Shown here: positions 9,101 to 20,000 of the stretch, in pieces
Layout of the letters: each line of letters begins with the position of its first letter
Numbering within the stretch: position 1 is the first letter of the stretch
NCBI GenBank assembly: GCA_023634235.1
Contig: JAMKCF010000004.1
Span: 24,002,527-24,066,526 of the forward strand
Reading direction: 5' to 3'
Length of the DNA: 64,000 nucleotides
From: Pisaster brevispinus
Lineage: Eukaryota; Echinodermata; Asteroidea; Forcipulatida; Asteriidae
Notes under the pieces: model-generated
What the model was told of the DNA's origin: nothing
Seen by the model: only the letters and a program-made list of their open reading frames with translations
The model's database searches: none
Position numbers and translations under genes: made by a program

Positions 9101-11891
9101 TTACTTCTTGGTATCTTCTTATTCTCTATGACCATTCTGGGGAATAAGCCGTCCAATTTTTACCCCCATGGAAGATTGAAATCCAAAAAACAAAACCTAT
9201 TCAGATAGATATTTAAAACTGGGGTCAAAGATTGGTTTTTTGTCAATGTAATGCTGATTTGTTGGTAAAATTATCAAGAAAGATACAATCAAAGTCACCT
9301 GTGAAAGTTTCAGCTGAATACAGTGTCTACTTGTTGAGAAAACAGCGAAAAAACTGTCACGGTATTTACTATTTTCATCAATAAAGTAAAATCCATCCAC
9401 GTTTAGCGAAGTGATAGAAATCTGAGAGCTGCTATGTGCATGAATCATTTCTCAGATGAAATATTATCCAAACCACATTACTTCCTTTCTTGAAATAGTT
9501 TACACTATCGACAGCTGCAGTGCGTCTTACCAAGTAAGTTTATGTGGCCGTTAGTTTTTTGAGATTTTACCAATCTATGACCCTACCTTTAAGTATAATC
9601 AATCAAGTCGAGGCCATACAGCATCTCGAGCCTTAGGCTTTTCAATTGCAATAGTAGTAATCAGATGGTCACAACTCCCCCCGAGACGGGTGGTTTGATA
9701 TCAGAGTTACCTTCTCCTAGGAGGGCTGCCTTGCCATATTAACAAGCCTCTCCTGCCCGGGTTTGGAATCAGAGTACCATCTCTTAGATGGATTGCCTCT
9801 CATGGCTGATGAAACCACAGGCCCGGAGCTATCTGGTTTTGAGGCGCCAGAAGCTCATCTTTCACACCTCTGCCCATAGTTTTAAACAGGGATTGGTATG
9901 TGGAGCCAGGCAGTAGGAGTTTGACTAGGAGAGGCTATTTGAGATGCAGACCATATGGGACATTTTGAAGGGCGGGAAGTGGGGCTCAATTACTTCTCAC
10001 CATCCCAATCATTCCAAATCCTTTGACCCTTTAAATATACACCTTGAACCTCAAAGCTGCTTATTACACAAAGAGCTATAAGTTGCCGTCAGCTGTGATT
10101 CTTTTCATTCCCACGTCTTACTCTTTCGAGTTCTTCTCATCTACAGTCCTGACAATGCTTTGGTTGGCGATGTGCTCGTACTGACCAAACCTCTGGGCAC
10201 CCAGATCGCAATCACCGCCCGGCAATGGCTGTCAATTCCAGAGAAGAAGAAGAAATTGAACGCTCTCATCACGGCTGAAGATGTGGAGAGAGCGTACCAG
10301 GAGGCTGTATATAACATGTGTAAACTCAATAAAATATGTAAGTGATCTCCGTTAACGAAAAATTTCTACTCGTTATTGCTATTTGGCATGTGTCATGGTT
10401 GAGCGATCTAGTACACCAGACTCAAGTTTTGGCATCTACGCCATCGGGATGTGGGTTCGAACCCCGCTCATGACACTTGTATCCTTGAGCAAGACACTCA
10501 ACTATAATCGCTCCTCATCACCCAGGAGTAAATGGATACCTGTGCTGGCAGAGTTTTGATTTATTTGGCTTGGTGCACTACATACTTGGCAGCACAGGTT
10601 GTATACTCCCCAAGGGTGCTGAGATGATCTGAGGAAGGAAATAAATGGCCCAGTGACCAGAGTAATAGTGTTAATGCACCATGAGCATCAAAATGGTTGG
10701 ATACCAGCGCTATATAAGGCTGTTTCCGAATTGGCGACTACAGCTATGGCTACAACTGTTGCTAAGGGTAGTGCAAAGGAAGTCCTACACTTCAACGCAA
10801 GATGACGCAGTGACCTAGCCATAGCCGTAGCCGTCAATTTGGACATGGCCTAAGTGTCCAGTATTATCATAGGTTCACAGAGAAATCTTGTCTCAGATTA
10901 TTTCATTTTGGCTCTTCAATGAAAATATGAAAGTTATAAACAACTCTCAAGATTTATTTTTCAAGATCAATTCCACATTCATTATTTATTGGTTATTTAT
11001 TGACAAAGCAAGGGAATAAGAACTTCTTCTTAATAATAGTTTTTTAACAAACTATGCTGAACTGTTCATTCGTTGTTGCTACCTTGCAGCCGCCAGCCTG
11101 ATGGCAACATACAACGCCCACGGTGCCACAGACGTCACGGGTTTCGGTATTCTCGGCCACGCTGAGAACCTTGCCAAGTGCCAGAAAGAAGAAGTCAGTT
11201 TTGCCATCCATAACCTTCCCGTCATTGCCAGAATGCAGCATATCGCCAAAGGATACAGTGAATTTAAATTGCTCCAGGGTTACTCCCCTGAAACTTCAGG
11301 TACGTGATCTTCAATGTAGATAATTCATCACCATTTTCACAAAGAGACACTTATTTCAAAAGGTATGGTTGAGATTTGAATTTCACACCATGCTTGGTTT
11401 GCAGTAGAAGACCTCTCATATGATTCTGTAAAAGTTTAACCTCTCCCATTGACTAATTTCTTTTAAAATATTCGCTAATTGCCATTAGTAATTAGTCAAA
11501 GATATTTGAACAAATTTGGAAATCTCCCTGATTATGGAAACTGTTCCCAATTATGTTGAATGTAATTCTAAATATCTCCCTGATTGTTGGACAAGATCTC
11601 CCTGATTGCAAGATGCAAATGTTGGCAGCTCTGTGGGCTTCATCGTCTAACCGAGATGAAACTGCTATCCTGTTTTAAGATTAATTTTTTTATCAATCAC
11701 ACTTCTTCTGATTCTATTTCACAGGAGGACTTCTCATCGCGTTTCCAAGAGAACAAGCGGCCAGTTACTGCAAGGAAATGGACAGACTTGGAGCCAGTGC
11801 TTGGATCATCGGTATCGTTGAAAAAGGGAACCGCACAGCCCGCGTCATCGATAAACCCCGCGTCATCGAGGTCAACACAAACATCACATAA
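6124..11891 (+). CDS. SEPHS1-like: Selenophosphate synthetase paralogue without Sec (Val32), SPS1-like
   Basis: Seven coding exons: 6124-6322, 7151-7254, 8014-8163, 8964-9076, 10147-10337, 11090-11299, 11725-11891, all with GT-AG borders; the sum is 377 codons plus stop, close to human SEPHS1 (392 aa). An in-frame TGA at 6115-6117 fixes ATG 6124 as the first usable start. The family (selenide, water dikinase; AIRS N- and C-domains) makes selenophosphate from selenide and ATP. Seen here: [15 protein letters not shown] (residues 31-38), [53 protein letters not shown] and a C-terminal [21 protein letters not shown]. The Sec/Cys position is Val32 and the next family Cys is Trp34, while Lys35 is kept. 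With no selenol or thiol there, classic selenophosphate synthesis is doubtful, so I infer an SPS1-like role. Frame, splice sites and domains are intact, so it is not a pseudogene. Tandem partner of the gene at 17033. Confidence 0.93.
6245..6272 (+). other. Perfect 11-bp stem-loop in SPS copy 1 exon 1
   Basis: TCCTTAAACTC (6245-6255) and GAGTTTAAGGA (6262-6272) pair perfectly around a six-base loop. It lies 25 bases after the Val32 codon, in exon 1. It does not align with the stem-loop of copy 2, so it may be chance or a relic. Confidence 0.6.
6323..7150 (+). other. Intron 1 of SPS copy 1; no other feature seen
   Basis: Donor GTGAGT at 6323 and acceptor TTGTTCAG at 7150. AT-rich, without a recognised repeat or gene. 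Introns 2 (7255-8013) and 6 (11300-11724) are likewise featureless. Confidence 0.6.
8285..8840. repeat. 21-bp minisatellite in intron 3 of SPS copy 1
   Basis: About 25 units of roughly AATGACCAGGGGCATGGAGG(C), with GGCATCAAGG and GGACTCGGAGG variants, some arranged as a higher-order block (8580-8720). Because 21 is a multiple of three and units lack stops, several frames on both strands stay open; these are not genes. Confidence 0.93.
9213..9592. mobile_element. TTAA-flanked MITE, GGTAGGGTCATAGATTGG family (copy 1)
   Basis: In intron 4 of SPS copy 1. Its right end reads CCAATCTATGACCCTACC followed by TTTAA, and its left end is a decayed version (TTAAAACTGGGGTCAAAGATTGG). The interior shares GAAAGTTTCAGCTGAATACAG with the other copies at 13090, 23728, 42280 and 49059. 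Confidence 0.8.
9593..10146 (+). other. Rest of intron 4 of SPS copy 1
   Basis: Contains two short GC-richer blocks (9660-9840, related phrases about CTCCTAGGAGGGCTGCCTTGCC and CTCTTAGATGGATTGCCTC) but no gene or known repeat that I can name. Confidence 0.4.
10388..10700 (+). mobile_element. tRNA-Leu-like SINE, copy 1
   Basis: Starts GTGTCATGGTTGAGCGATCTAG (A-box-like) and continues to GTGGGTTCGAACCCC (B box) and ATGACACTTGTATCCTTGAG. The head folds like a class II tRNA of Leu type and is followed by a non-tRNA body. In intron 5 of SPS copy 1. Related copies are at 25395, 27712, 28860, 36895, 38978, 58083, 63000 and, in truncated form, 60186 and 63780. Confidence 0.75.
10718..10851. mobile_element. 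GGCTGTTTCCGAATTGGC inverted-repeat MITE (copy 1)
   Basis: Ends GGCTGTTTCCGAATTGGCGA and (right end) TCAATTTGGACATGGCC are imperfect inverted repeats, with inner inverted repeats ACAGCTATGGCTA/TAGCCATAGCCGT. TAA lies on both outer sides, compatible with a 3-bp target duplication of PIF/Harbinger type. A relative is at 41906-42082. Confidence 0.65.
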
Positions 11892-12415
11892 GTCTAGTCT
11901 ACTTTTTTTTATCCTGTCTATACGACGTGCTTATCATTCAGAGACACCGAACTTATACATTGCTCAAATTTATATCTCGCTTTCACACTTGTAACTATTC
12001 CATTATACATAGGTTATCTTTATTGCTGCTCGGTACAATGTGTGGATTCTAACAACTCTGGGAGACGGATTTGGGAAAAGAAGTTGAATTCGAGTACTCA
12101 ACTACAAGTTAAACAAATCCCAAATTCAGACTTTTTCTATAAAATGTCTAGTTAACATAGCAAGGGGAGAAGATTGTCTGATAGATTTGAAACTGTTTAC
12201 ATAAGAGTAGATTAGACTTTTTGTGTGGTATTGCCCATCCAAGCAGAGTTGAGCTTTCTCAAAAGTCTATTATAAACTGCAGGTCTGAAAAGTTCAAGAA
12301 ACATTGTTTTTATCTTTTTAAGCTTGAATGAAATCTGTGTGTAGTTTTTCAGCGAATACACACAAAACTTATAATTTAAAGGACATTTATGATTTAAAGG
12401 GCATTATATCTTGGT
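11892..12415 (+). other. 3' flank and probable 3' UTR of SPS copy 1
   Basis: AT-rich sequence after the stop codon. No SECIS is expected for this copy, and none was seen. Confidence 0.5.
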
Positions 12416-12531
12416 CCATTTTCATAGCTCTGCTTACTGCAAAATTCTGCGCTTACTGCGCCCTGTAAAGCACACAATTCTATGGGCTGTAAGCGCAGAA
12501 TTCCGTGGTAAGCGTGAAATTTGGCCCCTGA
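12416..12531. mobile_element. Foldback repeat, TTTCATAGCTCTGCTTAC family
   Basis: Begins TTTTCATAGCTCTGCTTACTG and ends GGTAAGCGTGAAATTTGGCCC, an imperfect palindrome with inner GCGCTTACTG/CTGTAAGCGC arms. Relatives lie at 21284 (partial), 51000-51157 and 60400-60645. Confidence 0.6.
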
Positions 12532-12896
12532 TGTTCTGGTCTGGACCGTGGTGATACAATTCAGGTTGATCTTCCCCACCCACCCTTTCTCATGGATGTT
12601 ATTGTTTCCTCTTCTGGAGACACTTCTTGGCCTAACACACTTGATATATGCAAAAAGCCGCCGGCCATCCAGATTTTGTTTTAGTCTCTGGATTAGCCAT
12701 GGTACTTTGTGACAGGACTTCTCATTGGAGCAACAATCGTTTGCCTCTCAAAATATGCAACGCAAAAGTCAAACAATGAAAATGGTCGACCTATTTATGC
12801 AAAATTGAATCCATGGTGAAACATGAATTATGACTCCCCCATTTTGTTTAGTTGGCAGTAATGGTTTACGAGATGAGAATGAAGAAAATCTTCATA

Positions 12897-13031
12897 ACCA
12901 AGCTTTTCTCATTCAGGACATTCTGTAAAAATTGTCGGCTTTTCAAGCTTTTCTCATTCAGGACATTCTGTAAAAATTGTCGGCTTTTCAAGCTTTTCTC
13001 ATTCAGGACATTCTGTAAAAAATTGTCGAGT
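12897..13031. repeat. Three tandem 45-bp units
   Basis: The unit AAGCTTTTCTCATTCAGGAC...AATTGTCGGCTTTTC repeats three times almost without change; open frames across it are a by-product of the 45-bp period. Confidence 0.92.
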
Positions 13032-13089
13032 CCTGCGCTCGATTTCACAAAAAGTGCAAGGTTATTTTTTTAAAGTGCTTGTCAACCTT

Positions 13090-13518
13090 TTAAAGGTAGG
13101 GTCATAGATTTGTTATTGTCAACGAAATGCTGATTTATAGGTCAAATTATCAAGAAAGATACAATAAAAACATCTGTGAAAGTTTCAGCTGAATACAGTA
13201 TCTACTTGCTGAGAAAACAGCAAAAAACAAAAAAACTGTCGGGAAGAACGTCAAACCCATCCACGTTTAGCGAGGTGACAGGGGATACCAACCGCATCTG
13301 TGGCCACAGCATTTACAAGTGGACACCGTGGAAATTTCAATCTCCAAATAGAGATACAAATAGTGTGACATACTTTTATTGATTTCTTATCAACGGGGGG
13401 CCTTTCAGACGAAATAATTTCACATTACCAAATACCATCTGTATAACAAGTAGGCTTTTGGAGAAAAATCGCACAGTTTTTTCTTCAGGGTCATCACCAA
13501 AGTATGACCCTACCTTAA
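13090..13518. mobile_element. TTAA-flanked MITE, GGTAGGGTCATAG family (copy 2)
   Basis: TTAA then AGGTAGGGTCATAGATTTG at the left; TATGACCCTACC then TTAA at the right. The perfect outer TTAA suggests piggyBac-type target duplication. Confidence 0.85.
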
Positions 13519-13702
13519 GTGTGATGTCACAATTTAAAACCACTCTGGCAATACTCATCTTAAAATGAATCTAAGCGTGTAATGAAATCAAGCCCATTGT
13601 TCTTTTTATATGCAATCAGTATTTCTTTGTATTCAGATTTATCAAGAACTATCTGTAATTATGTTAGAATTATGATCATTTTAACCCTACTGGAATGTTA
13701 TC

Positions 13703-13830
13703 TTTGTGAGGGCAAGGCCATTTGCATCTTCCAAAGGGCACTTCCATTGGAAAATCTTAAAGATAATTGGAAACTGATAAGGGGGCACCAAGGCCAAGAC
13801 CAGGGCAATAGAATCCTTGGCTTTCGGGTC
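13703..13830 (+). repeat. GGGCAAGGCCATTT dispersed repeat (copy 1)
   Basis: Shared phrases GAGGGCAAGGCCATTT, GGGCACTTCCATTGGAAAAT and GGGGCACCAAGG. Other copies lie at 19787-19915 (+), 53975-54135 (-) and 57572-57745 (-). Confidence 0.75.
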
Positions 13831-13837
13831 CAGGCCT

Positions 13838-13999
13838 GCCGTCGATTTCACCAAACTCTTCCTAACTTAGGATTAATCTTAGGACTTAGGACGAGTCCCA
13901 GCCTTGCACTGTAACATGTAAACTTTAAGATTAATCCTAAGTTATGACTAGTTACTCGTCCTAACTGGAGATAGGATTAATCCTAGCATTTCGTGAAAT
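13838..13999. mobile_element. Foldback MITE with AGGATTAATCCTA arms
   Basis: Left end GATTTCACCAAAC and TTAGGATTAATC; right end GGATTAATCCTAGCATTTCG and TGAAATC. The two halves are imperfect reverse complements over most of about 160 bases. No coding capacity. Confidence 0.7.
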
Positions 14000-14975
14000 C
14001 GGCTGCTGCACCCTCAATTCATTCAAACCCAAAATGTAAAGTCTGTACCTAACAATGATGTGGAGACTGCGTCCATAACAACCAACTCACAAATGTGTCC
14101 TAAAACTTACCTTTGTAGCTTTGATTACAAAGAAGAAAATAAAGAAAGAAAGAAGAAAAAACCCCAAAGAAACCCCCCCAACCCAACCCCCTCCCCCCAA
14201 AAAAAACGGGTGCTGATGATGGCTGTAGTCCCTTGTGTTACAATCATCGTCATTTTAAACAGCAGTAATGCCAACACCCATTGAGGAGTCATCTAACAAA
14301 TTTAAAGCTTATTTTTCTTATTTTTTCAGATTCAATACCGTTTAGCTATTAACGTATGAAGTTATTCACATGTGCATGTCGCTATTATTATTGCATGAAA
14401 TGCTAGCCATTTAGTACACTTTTATCTATCCACAACTTTACTATTTCTGTACATTTAATATTTCATTTTGCAAACAAACTTATGTCCACCTTTTTTTCTT
14501 TACTTTTTTCCTTAGATATTTTGCGATATTTTGTGTCAAATCATCATGCGCTTAATTAAGAAATTTTTAGATGCAATTGGTTTTCCATCATTCGTTAGTT
14601 ATCAAGTATATTCTATGTTAAAGTTGTTTATGAAATCCTTCACGAGGAGAAACTTGGCTGGAAGAGTGCTTTCATTTTAGCTGTAAAATGTTCTGGTTTA
14701 ATTGCAACCAACAACAAAGAGTAATTAATCAAAGTATTATAATGCCACCTTTTGTAATCAAGTAAAATGAATACAACTTTCATTCAACTTTAAGTATTGC
14801 CAAACTAGTGCTGCTCTGAATTTGTATGACGATTTGAAAAATTATTATTGTTACTTGATTTATTTCCAATGTATTTACTCACTGTTTTAGTCCCTGGTCA
14901 AAGCTGTGATTACTCAGTTAAGTGATCCCAAATGACACTTTAAAAAGAGTATTTGAGCTCCTGTTCTCATTGGGT
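14000..14975. other. Intergenic sequence, no gene seen
   Basis: AT-rich sequence with a C/A-rich run (14155-14210). No repeat family or open frame with family similarity was recognised. Confidence 0.5.
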
Positions 14976-14979
14976 ATTC

Positions 14980-15700
14980 TATTTTCTTTTAGTATTCCCC
15001 CCCTCTAGAGTATTCTCGAGTATCCTCTTGAATATTTTATATCTTTGAGTATCGTCGACGAGTATTCTTGAGTATTCTTTTGAGATCCTCTTTGAGTAAT
15101 CTGCTAAGTCTTTGAGTATTCTTCTACTGAGTATTCTCCCCTCTGAATATTCTCTTGTCTTCATTGAGTATTTTCCTATCCTCTGAGTATTCTTCTATCA
15201 TCCGAGTATCCTCCTGTCCTTTGAGTACTCTCCTGTCCTTGTTGAGTATTCTCCTATCCTCTGAGTATTCTCCTATCCTCATTGAGTATACTCCTATCCT
15301 CATTGAGTATTCTCCTATCCTCATTGAGTATTCTCCTATCATTGAGTATTCTCCTATCCTCTGAGTATTCTCCTATCCTCTGAGTATTCTCCTATCCTCT
15401 GAGTATTCTCCTATCCTCTGAGTATTCTCCTATCCTCTGAGTATTCTCCTATCCTCTGAGTATTCTCCTATCCTCTGAGTATTCTCCTATCCTCTGAGTA
15501 TTCTCCTATCCTCTGAGTATTTTCCTGTTTTCATTGAGTATTCTCCTATCCTCAGAGTATTCTCCTATCCTCTGAATATTCCCTTATCCTCTTTGAGAAC
15601 TCTCTCCTTGAGCATTCTCCTATCCTTATAAGAGTTTCTTGTTCTTGAGTACTGCTCTGTCTTCCTGGAGTATTCTCCTGTACTGAGGTAATTTCCTCAC
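14980..15700. repeat. 19-bp minisatellite GAGTATTCTCCTATCCTCT
   Basis: About 35 units. The core 15360-15530 is nearly perfect, while both flanks are diverged (TTGAGTATTC variants), the pattern expected of an array growing from the middle. Confidence 0.95.
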
Positions 15701-15746
15701 CTCCATGAATATTCTTCACACACCCCACCCAGCTAATTAGTTCTTT

Positions 15747-15855
15747 TTAGCCTTCGAGAAAGACTCTGCTAGGGTCGAAATGTCAGGCCACTAACTATTT
15801 TTTTTGCATTTATACCATAGGTCCTTTTGGTTGGTAAGCAGTTTGCAACAGCTAA
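15747..15855 (+). repeat. CTCTGCTAGGGTCGAAATGTC dispersed repeat (copy 1)
   Basis: Contains GAAAGACTCTGCTAGGGTCG then AAATGTCAGGCC. Relatives are at 32898-32950 (+) and 55375-55475 (-). The GAC...GTC-GAAA arrangement resembles part of a hammerhead ribozyme core, but the CTGATGA strand is not present. Confidence 0.6.
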
Positions 15856-16860
15856 TTCTATTTTTCATTAGTTCTTTTGAGTTGAGAAAATTAAAATTCT
15901 TAACCGGACATACACTTGGTTTGAGTTTAGTCTTTCTGAACTCTTCTTTCATGTTTCAGGGTATATACATGTATTTCAAATAAAACAAATAGCTCGTTTA
16001 AAACATTTTGTTTCTTGAAAGTGAGATTGATTTTGGTAACAATGCAGGAAAAAGTGGCAGTCGGATACGAAAATATTTATGTATGTTTTGCAATGGTGTT
16101 GCCACCCCACCCCCACTCAGAGCCCATGCCCCCGCCTCTTGCCCCCCTATGAGATCAAAAACATACACAAGTAAATGGTTTGATACATTAATATAGCCTC
16201 GGCACCCCACACCCCCCCCCCAATGTATATATTTTCATTATCCCTCGCTTGCCCCCCTCCCCCCCCCCCCTCCAGGAAAGTGTCTGGCTAATGCCACTGG
16301 TGTGTTGTATACTGCTCTTCTTTTTTATCTGACTTTATTTGAAATCTCAATTTTAAAAAAAAATGATTGTTACTCACAGTAACACAACTTTATTTCCCTA
16401 TGGCCTGGTTCGGCAGAAACACCCCCTTAAACTTTTTGCCTTCCACTTTTGTTCCTCCCGTCATTTGCGACAGTAGTTTTGTGGGCCTACTAGGTACAAA
16501 TTCGTGACAATACTGTGTCAAATTTATTGAATATAATTTTTGATAAGAGTGGTTTTTAGTAATCCATGATTATAGTAAGGGGGGGGGGGGCGCACTGCAT
16601 CCTTAACCTCGCCCAGGGTAAAACTCTCTAGCTACTAACAATTAGTAAATCGACTCCCTTAAACAGTAACAATTTGTTCAATTGAATATTTCTCTATTTT
16701 TTTGACATTTTTAAACATAGCTTTTTGCATTAAAAAATTTCAAAACTTTTTAAAATTAATGTATAACATTGATGTGGATTAATGAAAAGTTAGTTTTTAC
16801 CCAAAGCTTAATCAAATTAGTCAAAATAAATAGGATATTTATTTTCTCAAGTGAAAGAGC
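15856..16860. other. Intergenic sequence with C-rich and G-rich runs
   Basis: Contains C-rich stretches (16095-16275) and a run of about a dozen G at 16579-16590, otherwise AT-rich. No gene seen. Confidence 0.5.
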
Positions 16861-16864
16861 CTCT

Positions 16865-16882
16865 AGAATGATGCATTGTGGG
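16865..16882 (-). promoter_or_regulatory. Staf/ZNF143-like site upstream of SPS copy 2
   Basis: The reverse complement reads CCCACAATGCATCATTCT, matching CCCANNATGCAYY of the ZNF143/Staf consensus. It lies about 150 bases before the start codon and is identical over 17 bases to the block before copy 1. Staf is known for activating the selenocysteine tRNA gene and many other promoters. Confidence 0.6.
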
Positions 16883-17032
16883 AAAGGTTAGCAGACGGTT
16901 CACACTTTAGGGGTAAACCTCCACTCAAAAGCGTGCGAAAATTTTACTCACAATTTAGTTCAACTTTTCACTAAAAAACTGCAGAATAAAGAGTACTGAA
17001 TTAAGTGTAGAGGTGAAATAGAACCGTTCGCG

Positions 17033-20000
17033 ATGGCTACTCCATTGCAACAGCCATTTGACCCTGAAGCTCACGGGTTGGACAAAGATTTTCGTCTGAC
17101 CAAATTCACCGAGTTGAAAGGGTGAGGTTGTAAAGTTCCTCAGAAGGATCTGCTCAAACTTCTGGAGGAACTACGGGTGAATGAAGCCGAGAATCCCGGT
17201 GACGGGACCGGTGATGGGACACAGGTTGAGGACTTTTTACTGCAACAACAGACTTCTGCAACACAACCGCAGTTTGGTAAGTTAATTTCTGCCTAATCTA
17301 GCTGACAATGACATGACTGAGCTGAGTTGGCCACACACACGCAGACACACACTCACAGTCTAGTCACAGTCACTCACAGCAGTTCTCTAAGCAGACAACA
17401 AGCATGCAATTACATTTTACAAGTGCCAACCCATTGCAATCCTAATTAAGTGCAATCCTTGTTTGCACTGTATTGGTTTACACGTTTGAAGTTTGTGCAA
17501 ATAGAGTTTGGGCACAATCTTTGTCTTTGAGAAGCTCAACACCTGACTCCCTCCGCTTCTTAAAAAAGTTAATCTTGGATTCTTGGTTGGCCTTATTCTT
17601 TACCCTTACACGTAGCATCAGGGACAGGGACCCGTCAATGAGATTGAGAGCTATGCAGCATACAGTGGTTAAAAATCCCCGTAACTTCTAAATTTTCAGC
17701 TACTTGTGAAATTGTCAGAGAGGGCGCTAGACAATATATGGATAGGCCCCTACCATCTGCTGGCTCATGGCGTTTTGTAAAACTTAACCATGTTAACAGG
17801 TGCCAGCAATATATCCAACTCTTTTTAAAATAATCAATCAACAGATATTAATAAGGAAATATATTGGTTGATCATGTTGAATACCTTAGGCTACCCATTT
17901 TCCCCATAAAAGTTTAATAATGTTATGTTGTTTTATGTTACATTTATTATTAAATGTACATTGTCTTTATTCAGGTATTGGAAATGACTGTTGTGTCACA
18001 CCCCTTCGTCACGGCGGATACTGCCTCGTTGAAACCACCGACTTTTTCTATCCACTTGTAGATGACCCATATGTTATGGTATGATTATGAACTTTTATGA
18101 AGAATAGACCATAATCATTAATGCACCATCTTTTTTATTTTCCCTGTGTGACTGTAGTTAACGATACTTTGACTAACCATGGAGGTAGAGATTTGATCAA
18201 ACGTACAATAGTAGTAGTCAACGATGGCTAGATTAGTCTAGTCGATGATTTCCGACCAGCCTATCGAGGCTGGTTACATTGCTGTTTACTAATACTAAAT
18301 AGCTGTTTTAGTGCAGAGAGGGCCGGTTGATCCTACGTGTTATTACAAAATAACGCAAATGTGATTTTACCAACTTTTGCAACGCTCTTACTCAAATAAT
18401 TACTGGTAATTGATTTTAATAAAAAGCTCTCTACAAATTTTGGGGTACTGTTCGCCTACAATCATCTGAGGCACAAGTTACCACTTGTGAAAGCAAAGAT
18501 TGTTGAACTATCCAGGTGTAAACAAACTGCCTACCGCCATTTTCTCATGGCTAGAGTTGTTCGCTCTTCAGTGTTCATGCACCACGTACATCACGAACCA
18601 ATCAACTAGTTAACTATTGGTCCTTGATCGAACTTGCTCATAGTCAGATGTCTCTTAGGCTTACTAACTAGAGCAGTACTAGTAGTTACTCCTAGGCCTA
18701 TTACCATGCTAGTTACTAGTTCTAATAAATACAGATACTGAGAAGGAGTTAGATTTATGTGCACTTCAATCTTGTTTCTGGTTTACATTGGCTTGAAATG
18801 ACAAAAACAAGATGGCTGTATCTCAATAGAGAAAGGTCTAATATTGGAAATAGCACGTTGCACTAATGACATCACTTTTGCTCAAAATATCCGGATCTCA
18901 GACAAACATTCTACCACTAGCCCTCACTCAATACACGCATCGATGCGCCAGACCGCTGTAGTACAGTCAGTAGGCCTACACTTGCAAGGGAACATTAAGC
19001 TCTGACATACCTGTACATTAGTGGCATTTGACACGCTGTCTGAGATCCGGGTACTGAGGTTCTGTTCGAAGCATTAGTTGGGAGTGCTATTGTGAGTTAA
19101 GCAACTTACATGAAGCTGGTCATACTCCTATGTGGTCGTTAATGTTATGCTATCATCTAGTGGAGGCGATTGCATAACAACCTCATAGATCTAGGAGTAA
19201 TGTAGATGATACCAGTCCTCAAAAACATTTAAATTTTTAAACTGTATATTTTTTTGTCTTGTTGTTTCCTTCTTGTTTTTGCTATTTGGTTTGTTTTGCT
19301 GTAATAGCTTCACACACATGTACATGATACTAACTCGTTATTTTGTGAAATGTGAACACTTCTAGGGCCAGATAGCCTGTGCCAATGTGCTGAGTGACTT
19401 GTACGCCATGGGTGTTGTGGACTGTGACAACATGTTGATGCTGTTGGGAATACCGCAAAAGTTCACCAATAAAGAAAGGGACGCAGTCGTGCCTCTGATG
19501 ATCCGTGGATTCCGGGTGAGATGGGTTGGGAAGAGTACACCATGGAGGTGTAGATGTAATTCAACCAAGTGTTTTTAAGATTAAGAATCAAATTTACTCA
19601 TATTTGACTCATTTCTAAGTCCATAGCTATTGCAATCGGTCAATGTTAGCCAAGTTGTAATGAGAAACTGCAATAGTACTGACTTCAATTATTTTTGTTT
19701 TTAATCAAGCCAGAAAAATTATTCATCCCAGATTTGCTTCCAGAAATAAAATGATTCTATTCTTCATCGGGCCTGGAATTTCAAATTTGAGAGGGCAAGG
19801 CCATTTCCATTTTGCGAAGGGCACTTCCATTGGAAAATCTTAAAATCTGTTTAAAACTTTTGGAGGGGCACCAAGGAAAAGACCGGGGCAACAGAAGCTA
19901 TGGCATCCATGATGGCCTTTGTGTAAATCCCCTTTGGGACTGTGAGGGTTAATTTCTATTCTCAACCTAGAGTAGAAATTCTCAAAATATCAATTTTTGA

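Noticed and set aside
14980..15700. CRISPR-like array
   Set aside because: The units are directly adjacent without spacers and the DNA is eukaryotic; it is a minisatellite.
17123..17125. In-frame stop suggesting SPS copy 2 is a pseudogene
   Set aside because: It is at the exact Sec position of SPS2, the frame stays intact for 362 further codons with perfect splice sites, and a recoding stem-loop follows.
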